NCBI GenBank assembly: GCA_011364905.1
Contig: RDNZ01000001.1
Span: 1 to 54,024, forward strand
Direction: 5' to 3'
DNA: 54,024 bases
From: Candidatus Thorarchaeota archaeon
GTDB lineage: Archaea > Asgardarchaeota > Thorarchaeia > Thorarchaeales > Thorarchaeaceae
Shown: positions 33,674 through 42,395 of the stretch, in pieces
Position numbering within the stretch: position 1 is the first letter of the stretch
Layout: each line of letters starts with the position of its first letter
The notes under the pieces: model-generated
Told to the model about the DNA's origin: nothing
Databases searched by the model: none
The model's input: only the letters and a program-made list of their open reading frames with translations
Program-made: the position numbers and the translations under genes

Positions 33674-34573
33674 TTATAGTCCTAACCTGTGAAGTTCCTC
33701 TTCGAATATCAATTGTCTATCTTCAAGGGCGACTCTCCGTCCTGCAAATACTCCAAGATCGAGAGACCCAGCTCGCGCCTGCTCATCCAGTCTAGCAATC
33801 TCATCCTTAATTTCAGCTAGCCGTTCACGAATTACATCGACTCGCGATTTTGCACCCATCTCTGCGTCTGATGTAGGTGATTGAACTGAGATGATTTCGC
33901 CATCTCGGATTCTGTAAATTCTATCACATTGCCTTGCAATCGATGGGTCGTGCGTCACCATTAGCACAGTCTTGCCAAACTCCTTGTTGACTTTGTGAAG
34001 ATACTCAACGACTATAGCACCGGTCTCGGTATCGAGATCACCCGTGGGCTCATCGCACAACAAGACTTTGGGATCATTCGCTATAGCTGCGGCAATTGCG
34101 ACACGTTGGCGTTCTCCTCCAGACAACTCATCGGGTTTATGCTTCATACGGTCTCCCAGACCGACGATTCCAAGTAACTCCTCTACTCGAGCCTTTCTGG
34201 TAGCTCCATCAGCTTTTGCGGCAAGCATAGGCAGTTCGACATTCTCATAGGCTGTGAGTGTTGGGATCAGATTGAGTTCTTGAAAGATATGGCCCACGAT
34301 TTCTCTACGTAGAGCCACAAGTTGAGTTGGATTTGCATTGGTAACATCATATCCAGCAACCACCGTGCTTCCAGCTGTTGCCTTTGTGATTCCACCAAGG
34401 ATATTGAGAAGCGTGGTCTTTCCTGAACCACTAGCTCCAACTATGGCGACCATCTCACCTTTATCGACCTGCATCGAGAGACCCCGAAGGGCTTGGACCT
34501 CAACGCTCCCTATTCGGAAAACCTTCACGAGATCATCTGCTTGAATATACGCTTTATTACTCATCTTTGTCAC
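33674..34573 (-). CDS. MacB/LolD-type ABC transporter ATP-binding protein
   Basis: This 299-residue ATPase has Walker A GASGSGKT (46-53), Q-loop region HIFQELNLIPTLTAYEN, signature LSGGERQR, Walker B VLLCDEPTGDLD, and H-loop MVTHD. It is of the LolD/MacB/FtsE type, which works with FtsX-domain permeases rather than importer permeases. A C-terminal 70-residue helical extension contains a long Arg/Glu-rich coiled segment. The gene overlaps no gene but abuts the permease start with no gap, so both are surely one operon. It likely drives export or mechanotransmission at the cell envelope. Confidence 0.95.
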   Translation of the reverse strand: MTKMSNKAYIQADDLVKVFRIGSVEVQALRGLSMQVDKGEMVAIVGASGSGKTTLLNILGGITKATAGSTVVAGYDVTNANPTQLVALRREIVGHIFQELNLIPTLTAYENVELPMLAAKADGATRKARVEELLGIVGLGDRMKHKPDELSGGERQRVAIAAAIANDPKVLLCDEPTGDLDTETGAIVVEYLHKVNKEFGKTVLMVTHDPSIARQCDRIYRIRDGEIISVQSPTSDAEMGAKSRVDVIRERLAEIKDEIARLDEQARAGSLDLGVFAGRRVALEDRQLIFEEELHRLGL

Positions 34574-37375
34574 CTATTCCCTTAACACCTCAACTTTAGA
34601 TTCGGGCCGGCGAGAAGCCAGCCATACAGGAATTATCGCAGCAAGCAGGATAACTCCAATGAGAGTCATGTTTGTGAGGAATGCTCCTCCTCCCAGAACG
34701 ATCCTGTATCGTATCAGACCAGTAGCATTCTGGTTCTGTTGTGCCGCCTGACCAAGAGTCTGTGCTATTCCAACGACTCCACCCAGAATCAATGCAAACA
34801 GCACTGTGACCATCACTTCAGCAAGCAAGGTCTTGAACAGCTGCCATTTACTGAACCCTCGAACGGACAAGAGGGCAATCTCGGCATCTTTTTCCCTCAA
34901 AGTGAGGATAACAACAAGTCCCACGCCAGCCATGGCGAGTATAATGGCAAAACTGATGGCAAGATACTGAATCTTTGTGACACCACTTCTGAGGGGACTC
35001 GACTCATAGTCAGCAATCTCTGATGTAACGGAATATGTGGAATAAGCATTAGGAATACCTTGAAGGAATTGCTCTTGAAGAACAGTACCGTTCACACCTG
35101 GAGCTGTGTCGACCAGAACATTAGCAGTTGATGTGTATATCAGCATACTCCTATTTAGAAACGATTCCGATACAATGGAGATATAGTTCCCACCTGTAGT
35201 AAAAGTGTATCCAGCAATTGCTATTTCAATTATGGACTGGTAGCCTATTAGACCTACAATTGTTAGATCAAATTTGCCACCTCCAAACGGTCCATCTACT
35301 GTGATTGTGTCCCCAACCTTTAGATCTAAAGTCTTGGCAACGTCTCGTGATATTATAATACCGTCATCACCCAGATTTGCCAACATGTCAGCGAAACTTG
35401 TAGTAAACCATTCAGGTTCCCAATATCCGACATCAGCCCACTTGTCTGGTCGTATACCAAGAGTATCTATCGTATTGGATCCAGCTTTGAGATCAAGCTG
35501 GTACTCTGGAGTCACTGCCACGACCCCATTGTATGTTTCTGCCTCACTAAGGGCTTGCGTCATATTCGCTCCGGCATCCAATTGAATGCGGACATCCGCA
35601 CCTACGTTATATCGAGCAGTCCGCTCTGTGTAGTCAAATGTTGAGTAGAGACTGCCTGTGGCAAACACCCCATAGGATACAATAAGTGCAATAATGAAGA
35701 CGAGCGAAGCAGTCCGAGCTGGATTACGTTTCACATTCCTCGTGGCTAGATTTCCGAATGCCCCGAAGAATCTACGACCTGCCTGAACAACGGCTTCTTG
35801 GAATCTGAGTGATCCCTTCATAAAGACTCGAGTGGCACCATAGAGGAATAGGAGTGGCCCAATGTAGTTTAGGACACCGTCGATTGCCGCCCAGGCCACG
35901 AATAGAAGTGCGAGTGCGAAGTTTCCGAAATTGAGCGACCCAAGCAGACCACTAACATCAATCCCCAGTAACCAAACTATAAGTTTGTATGAACCGAGAA
36001 TCAGGGACACAGTTGGGAGAAGCTTCTTGTATTCAGACACATCTTCAACATAGATATACTGTTTCAAAGCATCAAGAATTTCCAGCTTTGAGGCTCGGCC
36101 TGCAGGTCTCCAAACAGAGAACAAACCGAGAAACATGCCCACAATAATTGACAGGATGATGGCGGTAATATTGCTTAGAACAGCTGAAACGATGTTAACA
36201 TCTGTCAATCCCAGAACAAAGTAGGCTGCACCTGTTCCCAGAAAGATTGCAATGGCTCCAGCGATTCCCCCAACTAAGGTCCCTTCAACCAAGAACATCC
36301 TTTTGATAGTGGGTCGTTTGTACCCTTTTGTGAGCAGGAGTCCAATCTCTCGTCGACGGAAGTTGTACCCTACATCACTCACCATTGTCCCGCTGAAATA
36401 TGCCAGCAAAAACACTGGAAGTGATATTGAGATGAACTGCAGATTCATTCCTAGCTGAGTGAACTGATAAGTGCTCAAAGGTGTCTGTAGATTGGAGATG
36501 ACAGTTCCATCATAAGAAGTAGCACGAATACTGATAGTATTCTGAAGAGCGGTCAATCTTGTTAATGATGCTCCAATGTCATATGGGTCCAAGTATCTGG
36601 AGCGATCAATACGAATCTGTATGACATTGCGAACACTAACATGATTGTGATAAGGTACTTCAGATGCTTCTTGCAGTACTGAGTCCGCGAATTGACTCCA
36701 ATCAGCAAGCATCAGATTGTAGGAGGATGAACCAAAAAGGGCGAGTGCTCCTGTACCACCTCCACCGGTTATCAAGTCAAAGATAGAAAATTGGCGTCGC
36801 TGATAAATGGAACTCCTTGTGGTTTGCGGCAGACTGACCAATCCAGCAACTGTAAGATTACGGTGGATAGTCGTTGGAAATGGTAAACTGGACACAGTAA
36901 TCTCCACATCAACAACCTGATCTAGGGAGAAAAGCGATTCATTTGCAGACCCTCTTACAATATAGGTTTCATTTGGTCCGAGGGTTGGGCGTCCAGAGAT
37001 CAGTTGCATTCCGGTTGTTAGAGGAGATGTCATATCAATTGCAGCAAGTGTCATGTTAACGTGGGTGTTGTTGAACTCAAAAGTGAATTGTGAAGAGTGA
37101 GTAACGTTAGTGACCCCATCAATCTCCAGGATGCTTGTTTGTAAGTTCTGAATATCTGACTCGGTCCAATTAGAGGATGTGCTTTCAACAGCAAAATCGA
37201 AAAGATGTTGTTCAACGCTTGCATCTAGTGCATCACGCGAAAGAACATCCGCCGCAACGTTTGTAGCTGCGAAGAAGGTAGTGGCTAGCAAGACTCCTAT
37301 CGTCAAAGCAATGAATAATCGATAACTACGAGCGACGCGCTTGAAAGCATACCTGAACATTACTTCTGTCTCCAA
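34574..37375 (-). CDS. FtsX/MacB-like ABC transporter permease
   Basis: This 933-residue permease has a first membrane helix at about 17-40, then an extracytoplasmic domain to about 305, then three helices and a second group of helices including the AWAAIDGVLNYIGPLLFLYG region. A second extracytoplasmic domain follows, and the C-terminus has three FtsX helices (about 810-925, including LAISFAIILAMAGVGLVVIL). This two-FtsX layout is that of archaeal/bacterial MacB-like or lipoprotein-type transporters. The role is probably release or export of lipids or peptides, or envelope tension work. It directly precedes its ATPase gene. The upstream small Ig-like surface protein may be its partner. Confidence 0.92.
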   Translation of the reverse strand: METEVMFRYAFKRVARSYRLFIALTIGVLLATTFFAATNVAADVLSRDALDASVEQHLFDFAVESTSSNWTESDIQNLQTSILEIDGVTNVTHSSQFTFEFNNTHVNMTLAAIDMTSPLTTGMQLISGRPTLGPNETYIVRGSANESLFSLDQVVDVEITVSSLPFPTTIHRNLTVAGLVSLPQTTRSSIYQRRQFSIFDLITGGGGTGALALFGSSSYNLMLADWSQFADSVLQEASEVPYHNHVSVRNVIQIRIDRSRYLDPYDIGASLTRLTALQNTISIRATSYDGTVISNLQTPLSTYQFTQLGMNLQFISISLPVFLLAYFSGTMVSDVGYNFRRREIGLLLTKGYKRPTIKRMFLVEGTLVGGIAGAIAIFLGTGAAYFVLGLTDVNIVSAVLSNITAIILSIIVGMFLGLFSVWRPAGRASKLEILDALKQYIYVEDVSEYKKLLPTVSLILGSYKLIVWLLGIDVSGLLGSLNFGNFALALLFVAWAAIDGVLNYIGPLLFLYGATRVFMKGSLRFQEAVVQAGRRFFGAFGNLATRNVKRNPARTASLVFIIALIVSYGVFATGSLYSTFDYTERTARYNVGADVRIQLDAGANMTQALSEAETYNGVVAVTPEYQLDLKAGSNTIDTLGIRPDKWADVGYWEPEWFTTSFADMLANLGDDGIIISRDVAKTLDLKVGDTITVDGPFGGGKFDLTIVGLIGYQSIIEIAIAGYTFTTGGNYISIVSESFLNRSMLIYTSTANVLVDTAPGVNGTVLQEQFLQGIPNAYSTYSVTSEIADYESSPLRSGVTKIQYLAISFAIILAMAGVGLVVILTLREKDAEIALLSVRGFSKWQLFKTLLAEVMVTVLFALILGGVVGIAQTLGQAAQQNQNATGLIRYRIVLGGGAFLTNMTLIGVILLAAIIPVWLASRRPESKVEVLRE

Positions 37376-37522
37376 TAATTTCTAGGTTCGAATCATTTGC
37401 TTATAAGTTGTTTGATATTTGTCAAAAATCAAACATAACTCCAATATTGAATTCGAACAAAGAGAAACCCGCCACGATTTGTTGTCGTTCATATCAGAAT
37501 CGGTCCTTATAAAACTCGTGTT

Positions 37523-37540
37523 TATATCATATATGATATA
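37523..37540. promoter_or_regulatory. 18-bp perfect palindrome upstream of ABC permease
   Basis: tatatcatatatgatata is a perfect 18-bp palindrome, 7 bases past the stop codon of the small surface protein gene. On the minus strand a TATA-like tttataag follows downstream (around 37506-37513), so the palindrome sits just upstream of a likely promoter for the ABC permease. It is a candidate operator or activator site. Confidence 0.55.
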
Positions 37541-37547
37541 TTTTTGT

Positions 37548-38057
37548 TCATGGTCCTTTGCGTCTATCGTAGACGAGTGCCATAACAATAACCACAGCCA
37601 TGAATCCGATGCTCGACCCAACAACGATTGGTAGCGTGGCATCTTCTGGGATGGTCGGTGGTGGATTGGACTCGTAGACGATGTCACGAAACGCTGATGT
37701 TCTTGTGTTATTTGCAAGATCGTACGCACGAATTCTGACATTGAAGGTGCCGTCATTCGGAAAAGCCGGAACCGAGCCAGTATAGAAACTCCCATTGAAG
37801 CTCATTAGGCTGTTGAGAGTCATATTTGGACCAAATACCTCTACAGTGACATTTCTCACACCTGTTTCATCATCTGTGACATTCGCCCAAACACCGAAAC
37901 CCTGACCAAGCTCAGGTTGTCCCTCGAATCCCCATCCATAGACGTTTGGCGGTCTTGTATCTGCAGCGGTTACTGGTTGAGTAAATGAAAATAGGAAAAT
38001 CACGGCGATGGCTAATGCAAAGAGAATCATTGTTTGAGGGCGAGCCATTGTAATCAT
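37548..38057 (-). CDS. Small surface protein with Ig-like domain and C-terminal anchor
   Basis: This 169-residue protein has an N-terminal signal peptide (about residues 1-30, ending VTAAD), an Ig/fibronectin-like beta domain (about 35-130) with sequence like WANVTDDETGVRNVTVEV, and a C-terminal membrane helix (about 145-165) followed by DRRKGP. Several N-x-T/S sites suggest glycosylation. It should be anchored outside the cytoplasmic membrane. It lies upstream of the FtsX permease on the same strand, so it may be a partner or substrate-binding accessory. It resembles the domain type seen in NosD-like and S-layer associated archaeal proteins; no family is recognised. Confidence 0.78.
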   Translation of the reverse strand: MITMARPQTMILFALAIAVIFLFSFTQPVTAADTRPPNVYGWGFEGQPELGQGFGVWANVTDDETGVRNVTVEVFGPNMTLNSLMSFNGSFYTGSVPAFPNDGTFNVRIRAYDLANNTRTSAFRDIVYESNPPPTIPEDATLPIVVGSSIGFMAVVIVMALVYDRRKGP

Positions 38058-38149
38058 CGAGTTTGAATCTGTTTTCCTTAATTAGGTAGTTCATTCACGC
38101 ACTAGGTTCAACCTACAATGCCTCTAGCGTATGCTGTAGAGGATAAGAC

Positions 38150-38165
38150 GGCGCTATCAAGCGCC
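38150..38165. terminator. GC-rich hairpin between two minus-strand genes
   Basis: ggcgct (38150-38155) pairs with agcgcc (38160-38165) around an atca loop. It lies 31 bases past the stop of the tail-anchored scramblase-like gene on the minus strand and may terminate it. A second imperfect hairpin lies next to it (38120-38142). No strong T-run is seen, so the terminator call is moderate. Confidence 0.45.
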
Positions 38166-38196
38166 ATCCCTATTGACTGACAATTCCTAACTTATC

Positions 38197-38787
38197 CTAC
38201 ATGAATTGGGATAGGAGTACAATTGCGAAAAGGACTATGATCAGTATGAAGCATAATAGCAATCTACAACCGCAGCTGCTGCCCTTGAAGAAGATTCGGT
38301 CAACGACAATGGCCGATGCCACAGCGTGCTTCCAGTCCATATAGTCTCCAACTTGAACCCTGAACTGGTCACGTACAGCGAGAATCTTCTTGTCAAGTTT
38401 GAAAGCAAAAATGCCTCCACTGCTTATGGCCTCAAATCCCCAAGCCAGAAACCCACCCTGAGCTTTCACTTCCTCATCACGATAGTACATCTTGAAGTTC
38501 TTTCTGAAGGCAATCCAAGGCCTGGTAAGCTTCACGAGTCTGTTGCCATCTTGGTCCTCCAACCAGAAAGTCTTGTCGAAGAACCCGCCTTTCGCAGTCA
38601 GAATTCTGTTCCCTTGCATATCTTCTATATGAATAGTAGACCTAAGGAAACTCAACCAAGTCTGACGAGCGATTCCTACCTGCTCTCCAGTAGTTTCATC
38701 AAAAATTTCATAGACTGGCCGTGCAGCCAGTATTTTCTGTTGAACTTTATAGTTATGACGTCCTGAATCACTGGGTGTTACTTCCAA
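38197..38787 (-). CDS. LURP-one/scramblase-like protein with C-terminal tail anchor
   Basis: This 196-residue protein has a tubby-like/LURP-one-related beta barrel (about 15-165), with characteristic repeats such as YEIFDETTGEQVGIARQ and FWLEDQDGNRLVKL. A GSSCGC motif and a C-terminal membrane helix (about 172-193) finish the protein. No signal peptide is present, so the anchor is of the tail-anchored type, with the barrel cytosolic. The phospholipid scramblase family shares this C-terminal helix layout and Cys near the membrane. Whether this protein binds or moves lipids is an inference. The gene lies between two envelope-protein genes. Confidence 0.8.
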   Translation of the reverse strand: MEVTPSDSGRHNYKVQQKILAARPVYEIFDETTGEQVGIARQTWLSFLRSTIHIEDMQGNRILTAKGGFFDKTFWLEDQDGNRLVKLTRPWIAFRKNFKMYYRDEEVKAQGGFLAWGFEAISSGGIFAFKLDKKILAVRDQFRVQVGDYMDWKHAVASAIVVDRIFFKGSSCGCRLLLCFILIIVLFAIVLLSQFM

Positions 38788-38852
38788 ACAAAAACCCCCA
38801 AACCAGTCCTAGCACAAACCCCCTAATAAGAAGTAGGGAATTGTTTGGACAC

Positions 38853-39491
38853 TTACTCGAGTGTAGGACCTCTATCATAGACACTGAACCACTGGCCGCA
38901 TGACGTACAGGTAATCCCCCGCTGATCATCTACTCTACCTGGACCAACCATCATCGAGTGACCGCAATGTGGACAGTTGACCTGCCTATCATGCACAGAA
39001 GCAAGTTGTTCTACCTTCTCGTGCTCTCTCTCAAACTCGTTTGCAATGTTTTTTCCCAGATAGCCCCCAATGAACGCGAGAAGAATGAAAAGTCCAGCGT
39101 ATACCAAAAAGCTGTAGAAAAGAGTGGAGGTGTATGCCAAAAAGAGAATTACAAAGAACGGATCAAAGACATACGACATAAAGACCAATAGCAGTCCTTG
39201 GCCCGCAAAACTCAGACAAGTCTGTTTGGGTCTAATGTCCCAAAGCGCAGCCGCAAAGATGCTGTTCAAGGCCCCCATCAAAACTATGAATGCAATAGCC
39301 ACTACTATCATTATTGACAGGACATCAGTGAAATTTGTGAAGAGCATAGCCCAAAAGAGATTCTCAAACAACCACAAGAGACCTATGGACATGATTGCGA
39401 AAGGAATGCCCTGCAAAAAGTATCGCAAGACAGTGTTCTGATCCTTGAACCGGTTGCCATAGTTATCGTAACTCACCCATCTGTCTTCCAT
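38853..39491 (-). CDS. Multi-pass membrane protein with C-terminal zinc ribbon
   Basis: 212 residues from the ATG at 39489-39491, chosen because taggag lies 8 bases upstream. The frame stays open upstream to 39620, but those 43 residues overlap a repeat. Four to five membrane helices (about 28-50, 54-80, 95-115, 120-150) are followed by a cytosolic zinc ribbon CPHCGHSMMVGPGR ... CTSCGQWF. Zinc ribbons on membrane proteins are seen in several archaeal regulators or assembly factors; no known family fits. It is near the NosD-type surface gene on the same strand. Confidence 0.78.
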   Translation of the reverse strand: MEDRWVSYDNYGNRFKDQNTVLRYFLQGIPFAIMSIGLLWLFENLFWAMLFTNFTDVLSIMIVVAIAFIVLMGALNSIFAAALWDIRPKQTCLSFAGQGLLLVFMSYVFDPFFVILFLAYTSTLFYSFLVYAGLFILLAFIGGYLGKNIANEFEREHEKVEQLASVHDRQVNCPHCGHSMMVGPGRVDDQRGITCTSCGQWFSVYDRGPTLE

Positions 39492-39587
39492 CCAATTAAC
39501 TCCTACAAACAAGTTGGAGCACAAGCAACCTAAAAGCTCTTCGTCTGCGCCAATTTTGCTCTTGGGAAGAAAAAGGCAGGCGGAGTT

Positions 39588-39619
39588 CTGTGCGAGTAAT
39601 GCGGTGTATTGCCGCGCCA
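39588..39619. repeat. 32-bp dispersed repeat, copy 1
   Basis: This 32-bp element matches copy 2 at 41894-41925 in 28 of 32 positions, and all four differences are transitions. It contains GCGG-tgtattg-CCGC, a hairpin. It lies upstream of the zinc-ribbon membrane gene on the minus strand. In the frame starting at 39620, three of four differences fall at third codon positions and are synonymous. Confidence 0.7.
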
Positions 39620-39699
39620 TCTTTGCGTTTATCTCTGCGAAACTTTTTCAAACTGCATCCTTCTCTTTTCTTCTTTTGGTTCTCTCTGCGTCAACGTTT

Positions 39700-41754
39700 T
39701 CATGATTTCTTCTTTCTGATAGCTATAACTACAAGTGCTAGAGCAACCACTGCTCCAAATCCTACTGCTAACACAAGTAAGCCTAATTCATAGGGGTTAT
39801 CCTGTCCTGATGTCCCAACTAATCTAAGCATAACGGTATCAGAACTAGTGTGTCCATTCAGATCTGAAACAACAAGAGTCACATTATGAGAAGGACCGTT
39901 TATCACATTGATTGCAAATGTGAGGAAACCATTCCTCCATGTGCCTTGTCGGATTAACTCACCATTATGATACAACCAGTATTGGGCAGGGAAAACATCC
40001 CAAACACTCCATGTTACATTGACAACAGTGACACTGATGTCAAAATAGACATTATCTGGGTGACTAATATTTGGACTATACACATCTGCATCTGGCCACC
40101 TGTCTTGACTTCCTGCACTTCCAGGAATTGTGTAGGGATGATAACCTGATTCATAGTCATAATCACTCCAAAGGTTGCCTGTGTTCATACCATTATCCCA
40201 TTGATTCAGGAAGCCATTATCGATGGCATTTCCACCATGATTCCAACCGAAGACATTGAAGCATATTGTGTTGTTGGTTGAGCCAGCATAGATCTCCAAC
40301 CCCACACCAAGATTGTAAGCGATATTATTACTAAGGATCTCAGAATTATTCCCAAGATACAAGATTCCCCAATCATCCCCATCGATTATTTCATTATGGA
40401 CAATTCTTGAATTCCATATAGGTGCAGCCAGAATTCCCATGGAGTTAGAAGGCTGGACATAATCATCAGATGTATCCACTATTCGATTATCTACGATTAG
40501 CAATCTTGACCCAGAGAGACGAATTCCACAATAGCAAGACGTGATGGTATTCTCAAGAACTAGGCAATCGTAGCCTGACACCTCGATACCGGTGAAAGTT
40601 ACACCTGAAAGATGGTTTCTCTGTACAACTGAATCATAACAAGATGCCAAGTAGATCAATTTTGAGCCGCCGCTAGCATCCCCAAAGACAGTGTTATTCT
40701 GAACCGTGCAATCATGTGAGTAGTAGAGGGCAATCCCAAATCCATGCCCCACATGAACTATGCATCTTGATATCTGAGTGTTGTTTGAATAGTGAACAAT
40801 AATGCCTTGAGCAGTACCTTGGGATACAAGATCTTCTACACTACAGAAATCGGAATAAAGAATCTGGACACCATACGAAACATTCTCTATGGTTCCATTC
40901 TGGACAATGATGTTCTCGCACTGCATCAGGATTACCTGAGCGTAATCATCTGCATTGACTGTCATATTAATGGCATCCTCAAGGTAGAGAATAGGTTTGC
41001 CATTTGCACTATTTCCAGTAATAGTATAATCAAAGGTTGGTTCGTAAAGTATGTGGACATTAAGCGTAATTCCACCGTTGACAAAGATATTATCTATTAC
41101 AGTCATATTAGGGCTCCAACCGACTTGTAGGACCGCTGTATCAAAGAAGCAGTTTTTCACAATCGAGTCTTCGCAATAACTCAAGTCGACACGCATTGGA
41201 AAAGTGGTTGCTTGACTCTCAAAGAAATCGCATCCTGTAATATTGACGTCGTTCGAATGTTGGATTGAAGCTGCTGCCCAATCCATAACCATGATGTTGA
41301 AACCACTAATTGTGAGATGATCACTATATTCCACTTTGATGCCGCGATATTCACTGTATATCTCACATTCTTCGAGTGTCCCATTATCAGCATGAAACAG
41401 ATCTATGGTATAATTCAATGCAGTAGGTTGGAGAAAACAATCTCTAATGATAAAATGAACATCAACATATCTGATTTCGATCGGAACTTGTGGACTCGTA
41501 ATGTTCAAACCTTCGATGGTGAATGGGTTGGATTCCGTTCCGTTACCCGGCCAACCTTGATCAATAAAGTCTTGATTCCCACTGATGAAGATTGGTGCAT
41601 GCGGCGTATACGATGTTTGGAAAATACGGGTTGAGTCCGACATTTTGGTTGGCTCCTTAACTCCATCAAGCACGACTGAATTACTTGCTGTGAGAATGAG
41701 AAGTGCAATCATGAGAGATATCACAGAAGAATTCAACATCTTATGCAGCTTCAA
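39700..41754 (-). CDS. NosD-like right-handed beta-helix surface protein
   Basis: This 684-residue protein has a signal peptide (about 1-28), then a domain of parallel beta-helix repeats (about 80-540) with typical VxxNxIxxxxxGI ladders, such as SNTTQISRCIV and NNSEILSNNIAYN. It is followed by an Ig-like region and a C-terminal membrane helix (about 655-678), ending RKKKS. Many N-x-T/S sites are present. NosD/CASH-type repeats are common in archaeal surface proteins and often bind polysaccharide or serve as cell-surface stalks. Topology predicts most of the protein outside the cell. The function is not assigned; it is not the copper-handling NosD of denitrifiers. Confidence 0.85.
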   Translation of the reverse strand: MKLHKMLNSSVISLMIALLILTASNSVVLDGVKEPTKMSDSTRIFQTSYTPHAPIFISGNQDFIDQGWPGNGTESNPFTIEGLNITSPQVPIEIRYVDVHFIIRDCFLQPTALNYTIDLFHADNGTLEECEIYSEYRGIKVEYSDHLTISGFNIMVMDWAAASIQHSNDVNITGCDFFESQATTFPMRVDLSYCEDSIVKNCFFDTAVLQVGWSPNMTVIDNIFVNGGITLNVHILYEPTFDYTITGNSANGKPILYLEDAINMTVNADDYAQVILMQCENIIVQNGTIENVSYGVQILYSDFCSVEDLVSQGTAQGIIVHYSNNTQISRCIVHVGHGFGIALYYSHDCTVQNNTVFGDASGGSKLIYLASCYDSVVQRNHLSGVTFTGIEVSGYDCLVLENTITSCYCGIRLSGSRLLIVDNRIVDTSDDYVQPSNSMGILAAPIWNSRIVHNEIIDGDDWGILYLGNNSEILSNNIAYNLGVGLEIYAGSTNNTICFNVFGWNHGGNAIDNGFLNQWDNGMNTGNLWSDYDYESGYHPYTIPGSAGSQDRWPDADVYSPNISHPDNVYFDISVTVVNVTWSVWDVFPAQYWLYHNGELIRQGTWRNGFLTFAINVINGPSHNVTLVVSDLNGHTSSDTVMLRLVGTSGQDNPYELGLLVLAVGFGAVVALALVVIAIRKKKS

Positions 41755-42395
41755 TGTTCACCCCACCAAGATAGTCCGATGAAGAAATGCTCTTCTTAAA
41801 TCTCTTGTTTGAATGCTTTTGCTAAAACTGAAAACACAGGTGCAGCCTGATGTAATCCACCACTGAATGTAAAATGAAGAGGTGGGCACGGCTCTGTGCA
41901 AGCAACGCGGTGCATTGCCGCGCCACCACCTAATGTTTTGTGCGCCACGTTCCGAAGAACCCATTTTGAGGTTTATCGCAAGATACACTCCGCACGCCAA
42001 AGAGTGTAATCGGCTCGCACATTGAATATGCCGTGCCCTTGTTTGGATATGTCTTGGGAGCATTCGCAGTTATACCTTGTGGTCGGAGAAACTCCCAAAG
42101 AACTCTGGGTCGTGCTGGTAGTGATAGTCCACATTAAGATACCACAATCTCGCATAAAAAGACTATGCGCATGTCTGACTCATTTCGATTCGAGTCGTGT
42201 GCATCTCACCCTCAGCATCTTACGTTTTTGTGCCCGCAATCGCAACCTTTAATCGGTGTACAACATCCTGATTCTCTAAGGCCAAAGTAGAGAGAGAAAG
42301 ACCTTAATGTGGGACTAGGCGCGAATGTCCTCTCTGAACCGGGTTTATGTTTCAAGACTTGGCCAGACCAGTAAGACAGTTGGAGACATGACTAT
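41755..42395. other. 641-base gap without a gene; structured elements only
   Basis: Contains repeat copy 2 (41894-41925) and a 6-bp stem hairpin TCTCTA/TAGAGA (42273-42278 with 42288-42293). It also has a GGAC-GTCC hairpin region near 42311-42330 and a possible TATA-like tttatg around 42345 before the gene at 42396. Short ORFs on both strands look like chance frames. A non-coding RNA is possible but no known class was recognised. Confidence 0.35.
41894..41925. repeat. 32-bp dispersed repeat, copy 2
   Basis: Copy 2 of the 32-bp element, in the 641-base gap upstream of the NosD-type gene. It contains a perfect CGCGG-tgcattg-CCGCG hairpin, flanked by GCAC/GTGC and an outer GGTGG/CCACC pairing. 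So the RNA from 41881-41930 could form a three-way junction. The minus-strand reading frame gives VARQCTALLAQ, matching MARQYTALLAQ in copy 1. Confidence 0.7.

Noticed and set aside
37382..37795. 137-codon minus-strand frame overlapping the small Ig-like protein gene
   Set aside because: It overlaps the well supported surface-protein gene in another frame and runs across the promoter and palindrome; its sequence has no domain-like pattern.
39492..39620. 43-residue extension of the zinc-ribbon membrane protein
   Set aside because: A ribosome-binding site lies directly before the later ATG, and the extension overlaps the 32-bp repeat. Coding of the repeat itself remains open as a finding.
41758..42063. 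101-codon minus-strand frame upstream of the NosD-type gene
   Set aside because: It reads the repeat in another frame, has many Arg/Cys/His residues, and has no recognised domain.
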